64,000 bases of DNA from contig JASAND010000660.1 in the NCBI GenBank assembly GCA_030248195.1, positions 1 to 64,000 on the forward strand, written 5' to 3'. The notes beneath the pieces are model-generated. The model worked only from the letters and a program-made list of their open reading frames with translations. It was not told the origin of the DNA and ran no database searches. Both the position numbers and the translations under genes were made by a program. Shown here in pieces: positions 1-10,905 of the stretch (position 1 is its first letter; the number at the start of each line of letters is the position of its first letter). The stretch is from Trissonchulus latispiculum (lineage: Eukaryota; Nematoda; Enoplea; Enoplida; Ironidae).

Positions 1-157
1 CAATTATACTAAACTCGACACGGACTTTCTTTTGCGCACAAAATTTGCGCAGGATGCGCAGGAATCTGCGCAGCCTCTGCGCAGCGCCTCTGAAGGCTGT
101 CATTGGGGCGTTTTGACTCATATTATAGGGGTCGCTACCGCGACCCCTATGATATAA
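1..157. other. Left flank of the giant palindrome, with a perfect hairpin
   Basis: No coding sequence is seen. Positions 20-95 repeat the word TGCGCA/CTGCGCAG several times. At 125-150 the 11-base word ATAGGGGTCGC is followed by a 4-base loop and its exact reverse complement. The hairpin ends 7 bases before the first base of the palindrome arm. A diverged copy of the hairpin (ATAGGGGTCGC, then CAACCCCTACG) is at about 62720-62746, so it probably belongs to a dispersed repeat. Confidence 0.6.
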
Positions 158-209
158 CGTACCTAGGACTATTATAGCAGACCAGTACTGTAAGATCTAT
201 CACTATTAT

Positions 210-426
210 CTGGGCTTATTCTAGTGGGGGGGGGGGGTGGTGGGGCCCCCCCCGCATAAACACCCTCCCCCCCAAAGTAGGTGCCCCGTTTGGTACCAAC
301 TTTTGCCCTGAAAAAAATCGCTCAGAAGGCTCATTTTGAAAAATTCCCCCCCTCCCCAAGAATGACTCTCGCCCCCCGAGCCCCCCACGAACCCCCCCCA
401 AGAAAAATTATCTAGAATAAGCCCAG
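210..426. mobile_element. MITE, CTGGGCTTATTCTAG family, left-arm copy
   Basis: The terminal inverted repeats CTGGGCTTATTCTAG and CTAGAATAAGCCCAG flank a poly-G/poly-C core. The element is bounded by a perfect 5-bp target-site duplication, ATTAT, at 205-209 and 427-431. It encodes nothing. Relatives are at 32637-32852, 38493-38859, 45069-45420 and 62248-62629. Five-base duplications with these ends do not match a superfamily I can name with confidence. Confidence 0.85.
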
Positions 427-431
427 ATTAT

Positions 432-870
432 CATGTATATACCTATATACGTAATAAAAGGCCCATAACCTTAGAATATGTAGTTCACAATGAAGTACAT
501 AAAGTACTTAATTATATATATATAACAAATTAATAGATTCAACAGCAATGATTAAGTCGGAACAACATAGTAAATTTGCATAAAATTAACAAGGACGAAT
601 GAGTTTTAGAAATTATTAAAGCATATATAACTAATAAAACATAAATTCAAGCTTTAGAACTATGCATAAATTTTTATAAAACATAATGTAAAAAATAATG
701 ATAACGTTAAAAACAGCTATATATAAACACAAATATTTTGCGCTATTAGTTCATTGTTTAAAAATTTACGCATGTGTCCAACCCTGCTCTGGACAGATAG
801 ATAATTTACTCATCCGTCCGGACAGAATGCTACAATTGTAAAAATTTATCTGTCTGTTTCAATCATTCAA
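432..870. other. AT-rich stretch, no gene
   Basis: AT-rich arm sequence (TATATA runs near 500-525) with no convincing coding potential. A GGACAG/CCGTCCGGACAG motif pair at about 788-826 resembles TCCGGACAGG at about 41629, suggesting a dispersed repeat. The single-copy version of the sequence that is tandemly duplicated on the right (32338-32503) lies at about 555-640. Confidence 0.6.
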
Positions 871-2160
871 TCATTGCAAAAAATTTTGCAAAAATTGGGC
901 ATTTTCCCCTTGTTGGGCCCCCTTTTTTGGGGGGAGGGGGGTCTGAGCTCGGCTTGGGAGGGCGTAGTCGAGGTCGGGTTGGGGGGGTGGGGGGCATAGG
1001 TGTACTGGCTTTTTCCTGCGGGGGGGGGGGGGGTGGTCCCCCCCAGAAATCCGTTCCCCCAGACTTGGGACGCCCCCCCCAGAACCGCCCCCCCAGGATT
1101 CGGACCTTCCCCCCCCCCCCACCCTAAAGTGCCCGGAAAAATAGGGTTTTGAGGGAAAATTTTGAAAATTTTTACCCATTTTTAAGCACTTTTTAGCTAT
1201 TTTAAGCTTAAATTTAAGCTAAAAATATTGAATTTTTTAGCTCAGCAGCAAAAAATAGCTATTTTTAAGCATTTTTGAAAAAATTTTCTTCCCCCCCCAG
1301 AAATCCGAGCCCCTCCCCAGACCTGGGGGGGTGGGGGGACCCCCCAGACTTCCCCCCCCCCCAGAAATTTTTGCCTAGGAAAAAGCCAGGCGTACTTGGA
1401 GGAGGTTTGGGGGGAGGGGGTTCCCCCCCAGCCATTTTTACAAACCACCCCCAAAAATTTTTGGGGGCCCTCCCCTCGGGCCCCGGCCCCCCCCCCAACT
1501 GGAGGGGGGGGGGGGTAGTCGCGCCGAAGGCGGCAAAAATAGGGTTTTTTAGGGTAAACTTTGCAAAATTTTTCAGAAATGTCCAAATTTTAGGATTAAA
1601 GTGTTCATTATTACGTGAAATACATGTTTTCAAAGTTTCATGGACCTTCTGACTCAATATTGACTTTATTTTGGACTTGGAAACATGTTGGCGATCAAGT
1701 TTTTGAGTTTAAACCACTCTATGTTAAAATTACTTTATGGTTAGATGTTTTTCATCATTAGAAACGGCTGAAAATGCTATTTTTGGCATACAAAATGAAA
1801 AATTTTTTGGGAGAGGGTTGGGGGCATAGGTGTAATGTGGGGGGGGGTTGGGGGAGGCAGCCCCCCAAGCAATTTTTCACCCCCCCCCCCCAGAAATTTT
1901 TGGGGGGAGACGTCCCTCCCCCCAACTGGGGGGGGGGGGGCTAGTCGCGCCGAAGTCGCGAAAATAGGCCAAAAATAGGGTATTTTTAGGGTAAATTTTG
2001 CAAAAATTTTCAAAGTCCAAATTTTTGGCTTAAAGTACTTGTTATTGCGAGAAATACACGTTTTTAGCAGTATTATGGATCTTATGACTCAATATTGACC
2101 TTATTTTGGACTTGGAAACATGTTGGCGATCAAGTTTTTGAGTTTAAAACCATGGTTTTC
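871..2160. repeat. Poly-G/C repeat units, left arm outer block
   Basis: Three related units of about 430 bp. Each has an AT-rich part containing AATATTGA and AACATGTTGGCGATCAAG, then alternating runs of G and C, then a hairpin word (GTCGCGCCGAAGGCGG at about 1517, CGCGCCGAAGTCGCG at about 1945) and a TAGGGTAAATTTTGCAAAA tail. The same unit occurs at 9316-9600, 14650-15353, 15354-17549, 30600-32110 and in part near 40000. Frames here translate to Pro/Gly-rich peptides and are not genes. Confidence 0.8.
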
Positions 2161-2467
2161 TTTTTGTGTAAAATACTGTGTATTTACACAAAAAAATAAA
2201 TTTGCACAGTGAAAAACTACGTAATTTACACACCAAACTACACAGCCAAATTTTTGAATATTTTTGCAAAAAGTGCTCTGAAAAAATAGTTTTCAAGCCT
2301 TTCATATTTAAAATAGCTCTAGCTTTTAGCTGGGGGCTGCCGCCTAGACCCCCACCTCTTTCCAATCATTTACAATGGTTTTCTGCATTGCGACATGATT
2401 ATAGGTGTTCTATTGTTCCTGCAAATACTTCTGTTTATCCAGTTGCATATTATTTATTTATAGCGCG

Positions 2468-4360
2468 GCGGGAAAAAACCCAAATTTTCAAATTTTGGCT
2501 GTAACTTTTTTATTAGGTAAGCGACAAATCTAAAATCTAACGATAACTACCATGAGGCCTTGCGAAGAGCTTCAAAATAAGCCATAATACGTCTCTCTAA
2601 CGCTTACCGTTGGTGAGAAATTTTCGACCAAACCGATGGGAAAAAACCCAATGCGGGAAAAAACCCATGGGCGGGAAAAAACCAAGCCGAATTTTTTGCT
2701 GCAAGCATGACAGAACGGTTTTGACTATACCATTCGAAAGAGCGGGTCATTTTTAGTACAACTGAATCATAAAATACCAATATTTTTGCAAAAAATCATG
2801 TCAAATTGACTTTTCAAAATTTCGTGTGTTTAAGGTGGTGATTCCTTTTGGGCACATATTGTTGTTTGGTGGCGTAAATCAAGATGAAATTTGATGAAAC
2901 TTTCCGAAATAAGTTCTTTTAGCGTTCTAACACCCTCCGCGCAATCCCGATTCAAAAATTCGAGTTTTCGGTCAGGGCGGTTTTTCCCAATTTCTGAAAG
3001 TTTCGGAGCTATACAGTTATGATTATATTCATTCGAAAGATCTCAGTGAGCTTCACATTTTTGCTTTTTAAAGCAAGTTTCTAGCTTTTCTCTACCGTGA
3101 GATATAGCCAATTTTCTTGTTTTGGCGTCGAAAACTTGCCATTTTTGCAGAAATCAGATAATCCAACATTTCTTGAACTACGCAAGCCGTAAAATCAAAC
3201 TAAGGGCGTCGATCTGAAGGTCTCACAGGGACAAATTATCCGACGCATGATCGTCTTCCAATTGCTATCCTGTAGGCTGCTATCATAAAAAATGTAGTTT
3301 TTGCAAAAACACGACCAATTTTTTTCCAAAGATTGTGGAGCATTCACCATGCAAGCTGGAGGGCTGCTAATGAACAAATGTGTTCTGCACAAATATACCC
3401 AGGGACGATTTTTTAGTTGCATCGATTGCTGCTTTCTAGCTAAAGTAATCGCTTGACAAATTTGGAAAAAGTAGGCAAAATCCAGGTTACGCACACATTT
3501 CAGCTTTTTTCTCTATAACGAAGAGTGATTTCACAATAAATAAAAAATCGTCCCCAGCTATTTGATGGAGGTATCGAATGATATAACCGATGTCTCGCGA
3601 AAAACTTTACTTGAGTCTGCAAAAAATCTGGAAAATTATACTTCTTCTAAAATGTGTCAAAAATATTTTTGAAAAGCAACATTAGTTTCATGGCATGCAT
3701 TAAAATGAGAAATTGTCAAGCTACATTTTGATATAAAAATGGCTTCTTAACTCCAAGTAATGAATGAGTAATAATGGTGCAAACTTTATGTGACCAAAGG
3801 GAATCACCACCTTAAGTATCCTATCACATAGAAAACGTGTTTTTATTGCATTTAAAGCCAAACCCGACCTATTTTAGTGAAAAATTAGCGGTTTTGGCGA
3901 AATTTGAAAATTTGGCTTGAAATGGCACCATCTCAGATTTTGGCCACCTGGACCTCACATAGGAGGTCGAACCTCGGTAAAATCTATACCAAATTAATCA
4001 GGAGGCTCTACTGAGCTAAGAAATGCATGAATTTTTCCTTTGCTGCTAATGGTTAGAACAAAATTTCATTTTGAAATTTGGGTTTTTTCCCGCACATGGT
4101 TTTTTTATTGCATTTAAAGCCAAACCCGACCTATTTTAGTGAAAAATTAGCGGTTTTTGGCGAAATTTGAAAAATTTGGCTTGAAATGGCACCATCTCAG
4201 ATTTTGGCCGCACGGACCTCACATAGAAGGTCGAACCTAGGTAAAATCTATCCCAAATTAATCGGGAGGCTCTAAGAAATGCATGATTTTCCTTTGCTGT
4301 CAATGGTTCGAAAAAAGTTCATTTTGAAATTTGGGGTTTTTCCACTTTGTAGGGTTTCCG
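2468..4360. mobile_element. GCGGGAAAAAACCCA-terminated element, left-arm copy
   Basis: It begins with GCGGGAAAAAACCCA near 2468 and ends with GGGTTTTTTCCCGC at about 4093, with a degenerate second end near 4345. The motif GCGGGAAAAAACCC is also repeated internally at about 2655-2690. The last 250 bp are duplicated in tandem (3838-4097 and about 4098-4345). A TTAA transposon (2830-3815) is inserted inside. A related copy without that insertion lies at 33154-33970. No protein is encoded. Confidence 0.75.
2830..3815. mobile_element. TTAA-flanked non-autonomous transposon (GGTGGTGATTCC ends)
   Basis: The ends are TTAA-GGTGGTGATTCC at 2830 and GGAATCACCACC-TTAA ending at 3815. The paralogous site at 33501-33504 has a single TTAA and matches the flanks of the right-arm copy, which shows that TTAA is duplicated on insertion. 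TTAA duplication with G-rich ends is typical of Kolobok/T2-type MITEs; piggyBac also uses TTAA but usually has CCC/GGG-type ends. Nothing is encoded. Confidence 0.85.
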
Positions 4361-4494
4361 CCGAGCCTGAGTCACCCCCGAGTCGCACCACAGGCACTAG
4401 AGCCAAATTGCATACACCATCGTGAAGTTCGAGACATATCCTCTGTGAAACTGTAATCCGTTTTGGGCTGATGTTGATGATATTTGTCAAAAAT

Positions 4495-5420
4495 GATATT
4501 TTGTCTAGCCCTAACAGAAATCAACCCTCAAATTACGTCATATCTGCTGTATTGTTTGAATGACAGCGTTTTAAGAATGGTTCAAAAATAACTTATATTG
4601 CATGGAACAAAGCTAAGCGTGTGGGATCCGATCTCATGTCCGGTTAGACAAAACAAGCAAAATCAACCCACTTTTTAAACGCTATCATTCAAAAATTACA
4701 GCATATATGAAGTAATTGAGGTGGATGCTTGGTAGGGACAGACAAAACATCATTTTAATGAAAGAAGTTTACTTCCGGACCAACCGGATACTGAGATAAT
4801 AATACCGTCGCAAATTTCAAAGATCAGATCCGGAAATCGACCGTATATTCGACTACTTTGACACCATTAAAATGAGCCAAATACTGATTGTCCTATTTGG
4901 ACTAAAATTGTCGACCTATGGTCGGATCCGGCTCGAAAAAAAACCGAAAAATCGGTTTCTCCGGTCTGGTGCTCGGAATCGCGGATAAAAATATTTGCCT
5001 TTGGCACAATCGATATTTGGGAGGCTACTTTCATTTTACCGGTGTCAAAGTAGTCGAATATCCGGTCGCTTTCCGGTTCTGATCTTTGAAATTTGAGATT
5101 TCATAGTTCGTATCTCAGTATCCGGTTGGTAGGGTTAACATTCTTTCATTAAAATGATATTTTGACTATCCCAGCCAAGCATCCATCTCAATTCCCTCAT
5201 ATCTGCCTGGAAATTTTGAATGATAGCATTTTTAAAGATGGGTTGATTTTGCTTGTTTTGTCTAATTGTTGAAACCGGACGCGGATCTGATCCACGCATG
5301 CTTAGCTTTGTTGCATGCTTTTTATTTTTTTCCTGAACCATTTGGGGCTGCTGTCGTCAAAACATTCACAGCAGATATGAAATTCAATTTGAGGTTGATT
5401 CTTTGTTAGGGCTTTTATGA
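4495..5420. repeat. Imperfect foldback inside the left arm
   Basis: The left half (from ATTTTGTCTAGCCCTAAC at about 4499, through AAGCTAAGCG and GGATGCTTGG) returns in reverse complement between about 5140 and 5415, centred near 4955. The loop region contains CTACTTTGACACC facing GGTGTCAAAGTAG. The pattern continues more loosely to about 6000. No coding sequence. Confidence 0.7.
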
Positions 5421-6540
5421 ATATGGTTTTAATGAAATAACTTGACTTCTGGACTAACCAGATACTGAGATAATAGCCCATGAAATTTCAAATTTCACGG
5501 CTCAGAACCGGAAGTCAACCGGAATGTTCGACTACTTTGACACCGGTAAAATGAAAGTAGCATCCCAAATATTCATTGTGCAAAAGACAAGATATTTTTT
5601 ATCCACGAATCCGAGCACTAGACCGGAAAAACCGATTTTTCCGATTTTTCTGGAACCGGATACGACCACAGATAACACAATTTTGGTCCAAATCGGACAA
5701 AATTTCGAACACAGACTAATTTCAAACCCACTGAATTAAAAAATTCAATCAGCGAAACTGTACGACCTACCCATCTTGCTGTACAGTGTTTGTGGCCCTA
5801 GACATCCGGTTACCGGACATGGACCGGTTGTTGCAGATTTTCGGAAATGTCTTGGGCCAAGGACCAACATACTACAGGAAGAATTAATTAGCTTTCTCTT
5901 TCCGAATCTGAAGGTTTTTATCGATTTGGTATCCGGTTACCAGATATAGACCGGATGTGATGCTTTTACCGGATTCTCCTCCTCCTGAGGTTTCTAAAAA
6001 TATATACTTTTTATAGATTACCTTTAGTTACATATTTGAATAAGTTGAACCAACTTCAACACGCTGTTTTCTGTTAGTTAAATACGTAGTTCTCTATGCA
6101 TTTTCAACGTTGTACCTCTCACCCCAGCTGCTTTTAGTTTTTACGATTACGATTACATTACGATTGTACGTTTTTCCAGTGATTGATTCTACAACCTTCT
6201 AAACAACTGTATTCGAAAAAAACGGTATACTTAGTTTTTTAGGTAATGGTGGGCAAATCAGTTACTAACTTCTCTATTTGTTGTGGCTACTATGAATGGA
6301 GGCGGAGAGATTTTCTCGCTCATCAGACTTAGCCATAGTCCTTGTGACTACTATTTTGCTTTATTTATCTCGATTGTACGGCCTACTATTTTATGCTGTA
6401 TTTGCATAATTATTGTTTCAGCTTTATATGCAACTTTGATTTTGGTAATCCTAAAGGGTACTCCTCTGAGGGTACATTCGTGTATTTCCACACACAGAAA
6501 CCGCACTTTGGTGCGCTACCAATGACCACACTTGAGTGCG
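5421..6540. other. Non-coding arm sequence
   Basis: Non-coding. It carries further copies of the CCGGTTACCGGAT-type words seen in the foldback on its left (about 5805-5960) and a short GATTACGATTACATTACGATT repeat at about 6143-6163. The rest is unique AT-rich sequence. Its mirror is 26390-27480. Confidence 0.5.
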
Positions 6541-6597
6541 CTTCCAATGCATGTCAGGCGATGTGGTGCCGTTATTTAAACCGAGAGGTTCCGATAC

Positions 6598-7345
6598 TCA
6601 AACTTTAGTGCCGTTACACAAACCTTCAGTCTCGTTACCACAAACCCGGTTTTTCCGTTACACAAACCGCGTTTCCAGTTACAAACCGTCTTTCCCGTTA
6701 CACAAACCTCATATATACCTCATAATTACTAGGAAGTAACAATTACTTTTAACAATGATAAGTAGAATTTTCTTACTTTCAAAACATTTAACTGTAAGCA
6801 AACTGATACAAAGTCAATTATAAATATTTAAAGCTAATCAAGAAATTTAGGCCTCAATCAAATTATAATTTCGCATTGACACACTTTAAATTCGAGCAAT
6901 AATTTGATTTATTAAAAATAAATTTATTGCCCAGATTCAATAAAGTTTGTCGGGAGTTTTTGGCACAGGAGAAAATGTAGTAACTTTTAAAACTCATATT
7001 TTTAAAACGTCATTTGGACGGGAGCCTTCAGGTGAAATTCCTCAACAACCGTAAAGACATACGACTTTATTTGAATCCACCACTAAATTAAACAGATATA
7101 ATTAGTTACGGTCGGTTTAGTTGCGTTTTGTATGAAATTAAACCCACTTCAGCTTCTTTGAAGATTGCGCATATATTACATTTGGTTGCTGATATTTCAG
7201 CATAAACTTAAAATTTGTGTCGATAGAGCGCGAAAACAATACAGGTTAATGGTTTGTGTAACGGCACTACTGGTTTGTGTAACGGCACTTTTGGTTTGTG
7301 TAACGGTACTATTGGTTTGTGTAACGGGACGGTTTGTGTAACGGG
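6598..7345. mobile_element. Element with inverted 21-bp motif arrays (left-arm copy)
   Basis: At 6598-6715 the word CCGTTACACAAACC is repeated about five times; at 7252-7345 its reverse complement GGTTTGTGTAACGG is repeated five times. The spacing is about 21 bp. The 530 bp between the arrays is AT-rich and non-coding. Inverted subterminal arrays are typical of transposase-binding ends. In this arm two units of the first array carry small indels; the right-arm copy is regular. Confidence 0.75.
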
Positions 7346-7629
7346 AAAACACCTGTCAGGCTGGCGTCTCCCCGACATAGACTGACAAAATGTCACTGTT
7401 TATTTATGACTGTAATGCATTCGTTTAATTCAACTAATATCACACTGCAAATGAGTTTTTACGTGTCTATTGAATGGTTATGCAACCCTTTAACTGACGT
7501 TTATCCACTGTCTTGTAACTTGAACTTTCTGTTTGGTTTAGGTTAGCTGCTTGATATTTCATTATTGAACTGTACTTATGTTCCTCTCTGGCTTCACCCA
7601 TCCATTTGTTTTGCTTATATTTTTACAGC

Positions 7630-8418
7630 GTAGAAACCAAGGGTCTGACTTTACCTTATTCTTTATTTACAATACTTACTTCGATCCTCCTGGTCGCTAT
7701 AAACTAAGTTCAACTGCAAAATTCACCAGCCACCTGTACGGTCGGGTTTTAATCCCATCGGGAGCCATGCGCATGGGATACTATCTATCTGTAATTGTAA
7801 TTGGATCCTTCACGGGCTAAAATTATTTATTGGACCATTTACGATAATTGGGACTGGGTAGCCCTGGTTGTCTTAGCCTATTCTTACCCACGTCCAGCCA
7901 GTTTGAGAAATGTAGAAGAAATAACTGTGTAACTTGGTAGACAAGCCTCTGAGGAAGGTTCGATTTGCGGTGCTTATAACTCACAACTTTGCCCAATAGT
8001 CAATGGTACTCGAAATAACTTAATTAATTGCGAGACTGCCTATGTTGTATATGTAATTACTTGTTCGCTGTGTCGCATTCAATATGTGGGTGGTGATACT
8101 AAACGTAGCATCCGAACCAGATTTGGTGATCACTACAGATCTGCGTTTGGCAATAGTTATTCAGGATGTAAATTACTAGTTGAACATTATGCTAACAATA
8201 ATTGTGGTACTCCTATTGTACAGATAATTGAAGTAATACAGTCTGATAATCTTCAAGATGTCGGTGAAGACCGACGCTCACGTGAAGATTATTGGATTAA
8301 ACAGTTAAAAAATAAATTCCCTTATGGACTTAATGATAAAGTAATGGTTGATACTGATAGCAGTAATGAATCCGTGTACTCATGTTTTAATAAAAAGCTT
8401 ATATATAGCTATAAATGA
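7630..8418 (+). pseudogene. Penelope-like element, C-terminal GIY-YIG part (left arm, broken)
   Basis: The open segment 8086-8418 encodes the body of a GIY-YIG endonuclease: TKRSIRTRFGDHYRSAF (conserved Arg helix), then an acidic/Arg stretch REDYWIKQLK holding the catalytic Glu. Just upstream in another frame are a Cys-rich CRRNNCVT finger and the VVYVITCSLC...QYVG strand that gives the family its name. One extra G near 7935 introduces a stop, which the right arm lacks. Penelope-like elements carry this endonuclease after the reverse transcriptase, where it nicks target DNA. No RT is attached on the left, so this is the tail of an element. Confidence 0.85.
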
Positions 8419-8429
8419 GGCATTAAGAA

Positions 8430-8740
8430 AAAACAGGAACGAAAGAAAGCAAGATATTGATACTGTTACTTTGTACAATACTTTGCTTGACTTATATAGC
8501 AATAAAAAAAGGTAAATGTGACCCCCTGAAGAATATATCCATCCGTGTTTCAAAGACAAAGGGTGCCGGTGCTCATCCCCGGATGCACAGCCGTAGCCAG
8601 GAGTGCCGCCTCAAATGATGACTACATCCGTGGAAGGGGGGCCGGCCCTTCAAGGCGTTAAGCCCTACACGGACTCCTGTTACCTTCCCACAATAGTGGT
8701 ACCCATTTACCGACCAATTAAGGATGGATAGCTGGGTTGG
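8430..8740 (+). repeat. GC-rich junction block of tandem Penelope-like copies
   Basis: This 300-bp block is much richer in G/C than its surroundings. It lies between the 3' end of one Penelope-like copy and the decayed 5' part of the next, the position of the pseudo-LTR in tandem elements of this class. It has several self-complementary segments; in the right-arm version AGGTGAC pairs with GTCACCT. Such regions often hold hammerhead ribozymes, but I do not find the CUGAUGA..GAAA core on either strand, so no ribozyme is called. Confidence 0.5.
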
Positions 8741-9300
8741 CTAGAGCTCACGGCGAACTCATTGCGTTATATAGCAATAATCCTAAGTTATTTAGGACTA
8801 GTATTATATCAACTATTTTTAACTTAAATAAACATGTATTAACCAAATTATATACGTATCTTCACGAAGCTTTTAATAATAATGTTGACTTATCTTATAT
8901 GATCTATGTAAATATAAACTATGTGTTTGTAATAAACAGACTATGAAAGCAAATAAAAGTTAAAGGGTTAAGTTGTCTCTAAAATATTCCAATCCTTTAA
9001 TTTATACTATTCAGTTTACTAGATTATTTAATTCTTCTACTGTATAAATAATAACTTTCCCAAAGATTTACCTATTCTATATAGTGAACCTAGAATAATA
9101 TACAGTTACGATAAGCCTATATCTTTTCAATTTTTAAATTATAGTGAAACTGCTAGTACTGTCATTTTGCAAGATATAGATATCAATAACTATACCTTTT
9201 TATACCTGTGATTGTAATAATTCCGCTTTTAAAGATTTACATCATGGCCATAATAATTACCGGCAATTTAGAGGTTATAGAAAATATACACATACGTAAT
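8740..9300 (+). pseudogene. Penelope-like element, N-terminal remnant
   Basis: With frameshifts, the translation of about 9060-9300 matches the N-terminal part of the Penelope-like ORF at 34176: YSYDKPISFQFLNYSE here against YSYDAPISSFIFNYGQ there, and HGHIITGNLEVIENI against HGHIITGNLDIIENK. It is a second, truncated copy head-to-tail behind the GIY-YIG end. The open frame 8737-8946 has no clear match and may be leader sequence. Confidence 0.75.
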
Positions 9301-9315
9301 CTTATAATTCGTAAT

Positions 9316-9600
9316 CGCCTTCGGCGCGACTACCCCCCCTCCCCAGTTGGGGGGGGGCGGGAACTTCAAAAATTTCTGGGGGGTTTTGGAAAAATGGCTG
9401 GGGGGTCACCCCCCTCCCCAATTACACCTACGGGGGTCAGCCAGGCGGTTTTTGGTGGGGTGGAGTCCGGAAAAATCGAATTTGGGGAATGGGCTAAAAA
9501 ACCTAAATTTTATTTTAATTTAAGCAATATTATAACCAATTTGATCATTTTTTCGAAAAAATTAGAAATTTTCCCATAAATTTTTAATTTTTCCAAATTT
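9316..9600. repeat. Poly-G/C unit with CGCCTTCGGCG hairpin
   Basis: A single short member of the poly-G family: CGCCTTCGGCGCGAC at about 9318, then alternating C and G runs, then an AT-rich tail. It sits at the junction between the Penelope-like remnant and the non-LTR remnant. The reading frame that crosses it (9208-9579) is a chance fusion. Confidence 0.7.
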
Positions 9601-9623
9601 TTCCTGGTATAGATTGGCATAAA

Positions 9624-9860
9624 ATGACTGCATTCTCAACTTATAACCAAAACGGGTTTCTAGAATTTTTCCAGTCTTTTGATCTTATGCAGTTGGTTCT
9701 ACAACCTACTAGGCAAAACTCTATTCTTGATCTAGTGTTTGTCAACAATCTCTCAATGGTCTCAAATATCGATATAAACCAACCTCCAGGCTCAAGCGAT
9801 CATACGTGGTGTCTTTTAATGTACATTCATCTACAGTGCCTTCTGCTGCTATTACTATAG
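9624..9860 (+). pseudogene. Non-LTR retrotransposon, end of endonuclease domain (left arm)
   Basis: The reading frame contains LQPTRQNSILDLVFVNN and PPGSSDH, the last conserved blocks (LDLVF and the SDH active-site motif) of an AP-type endonuclease. These enzymes nick the target for target-primed reverse transcription. The N-terminal half of the domain is missing. The reading is cut at 9855 by a 1 kb foldback; the RT part resumes after it. Confidence 0.8.
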
Positions 9861-10905
9861 TACGACCAAAAAATGTGTGTACAAACTTCGACCGTTTATA
9901 GCAGATTAACCTTTGGAGTAAACCCCAACAATGTATATATTTTTAGAATCCTCAGGAACTCGAGATTTTGAAAATTCGGAAAATTCCGGAATTCCGGGTT
10001 TCATTCACGAAAAAGCTAAAATTTTTAGTTTTTCGCCAAATTCTTATCGCAATCAAAATTTTGTTTTCACGATCGAATAGAGCTGGTCCCGCTGCATATT
10101 TTTGCTCCTACAAGTTTTTCACGAAAATGTACCCAGTTTCCGGAATTCCGGGTTTTCAAAAATTTTCCGGGTTTCCGAAAATTTCCGGATTTTAAAAATT
10201 TTCTGCAATACCCACAAGATGGGTATCATTCGAAAGCTCTTATCGAGCTGAACAACTTTTGTAATAGAATGGACTCTTGAAAATGCACACATTTCCCGGA
10301 ATTCGAGAAAATCGGATTTTCCGGATTTTAAAATTTTTTCCAATACCCCACAATATGGGTACCATTCGAAAGCTCTTGATGAGCTGAACAATTCTTGTAA
10401 TAGAATCAATGTCTGAAAATGCACCAAATTCCCGAAATTCACGAATTCTGGATTTCACTAGCTTGGAGGATTTTAGCGAATTCCTAGAACTGGGCTCATT
10501 TCTGCGAGTTGGTTATATTACAAGAATTGTTCAGCTCATCAAGAGCTGTCGAATGATACCCATCTTGTGGGTATTGGAGAAAATTTTTAAAATCCGGAAA
10601 TTTTGAAAACCCGGAATTCCGGAAAGTGGCTGCATTTTCCTGAAAAACTTGTAGGAGCAAAAATATGCATCGGGACCAGCTCTATTCGATCGTGAAAACA
10701 AAATTTTGATTGCGATAAAAATTTGGCGAAAAACTAAAAATTTTAGATTTTCCGTAAATGAAACCCGGAATTCCGGAATTTTCCGAATTTTCAAAATCTC
10801 GAGTTCCTGAGGATTCTAAAAATATATACATTGTTGGGTTTACTCCAAAGGTTAATCTGCTATAAACGGTCGAAGTTTGTACACACATTTTTGGTCCTAC
10901 TATAG
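9855..10905. mobile_element. 1.05 kb foldback element inside the non-LTR remnant
   Basis: It is almost entirely self-complementary: CTATAGTACGACCAAAAA at 9855 against TTTTTGGTCCTACTATAG ending at 10905, continuing inward through CTCGAGTTCCTGAGGATTC/GAATCCTCAGGAACTCGAG and many CCGGAATTCCGG words to a centre near 10380. No transposase. It separates endonuclease from RT, so it inserted after the retrotransposon. The mirror copy is at 22004-23051. Confidence 0.85.

Noticed and set aside
2830..3815. piggyBac assignment of the TTAA elements
   Set aside because: TTAA duplication alone does not decide; the GG-rich ends and lack of CCC termini fit Kolobok/T2-type better, and no transposase is present.
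8430..8740. Hammerhead ribozyme in the Penelope-like junction
   Set aside because: No CUGAUGA..GAAA arrangement on either strand; only GATGAG-like words without partner stems.
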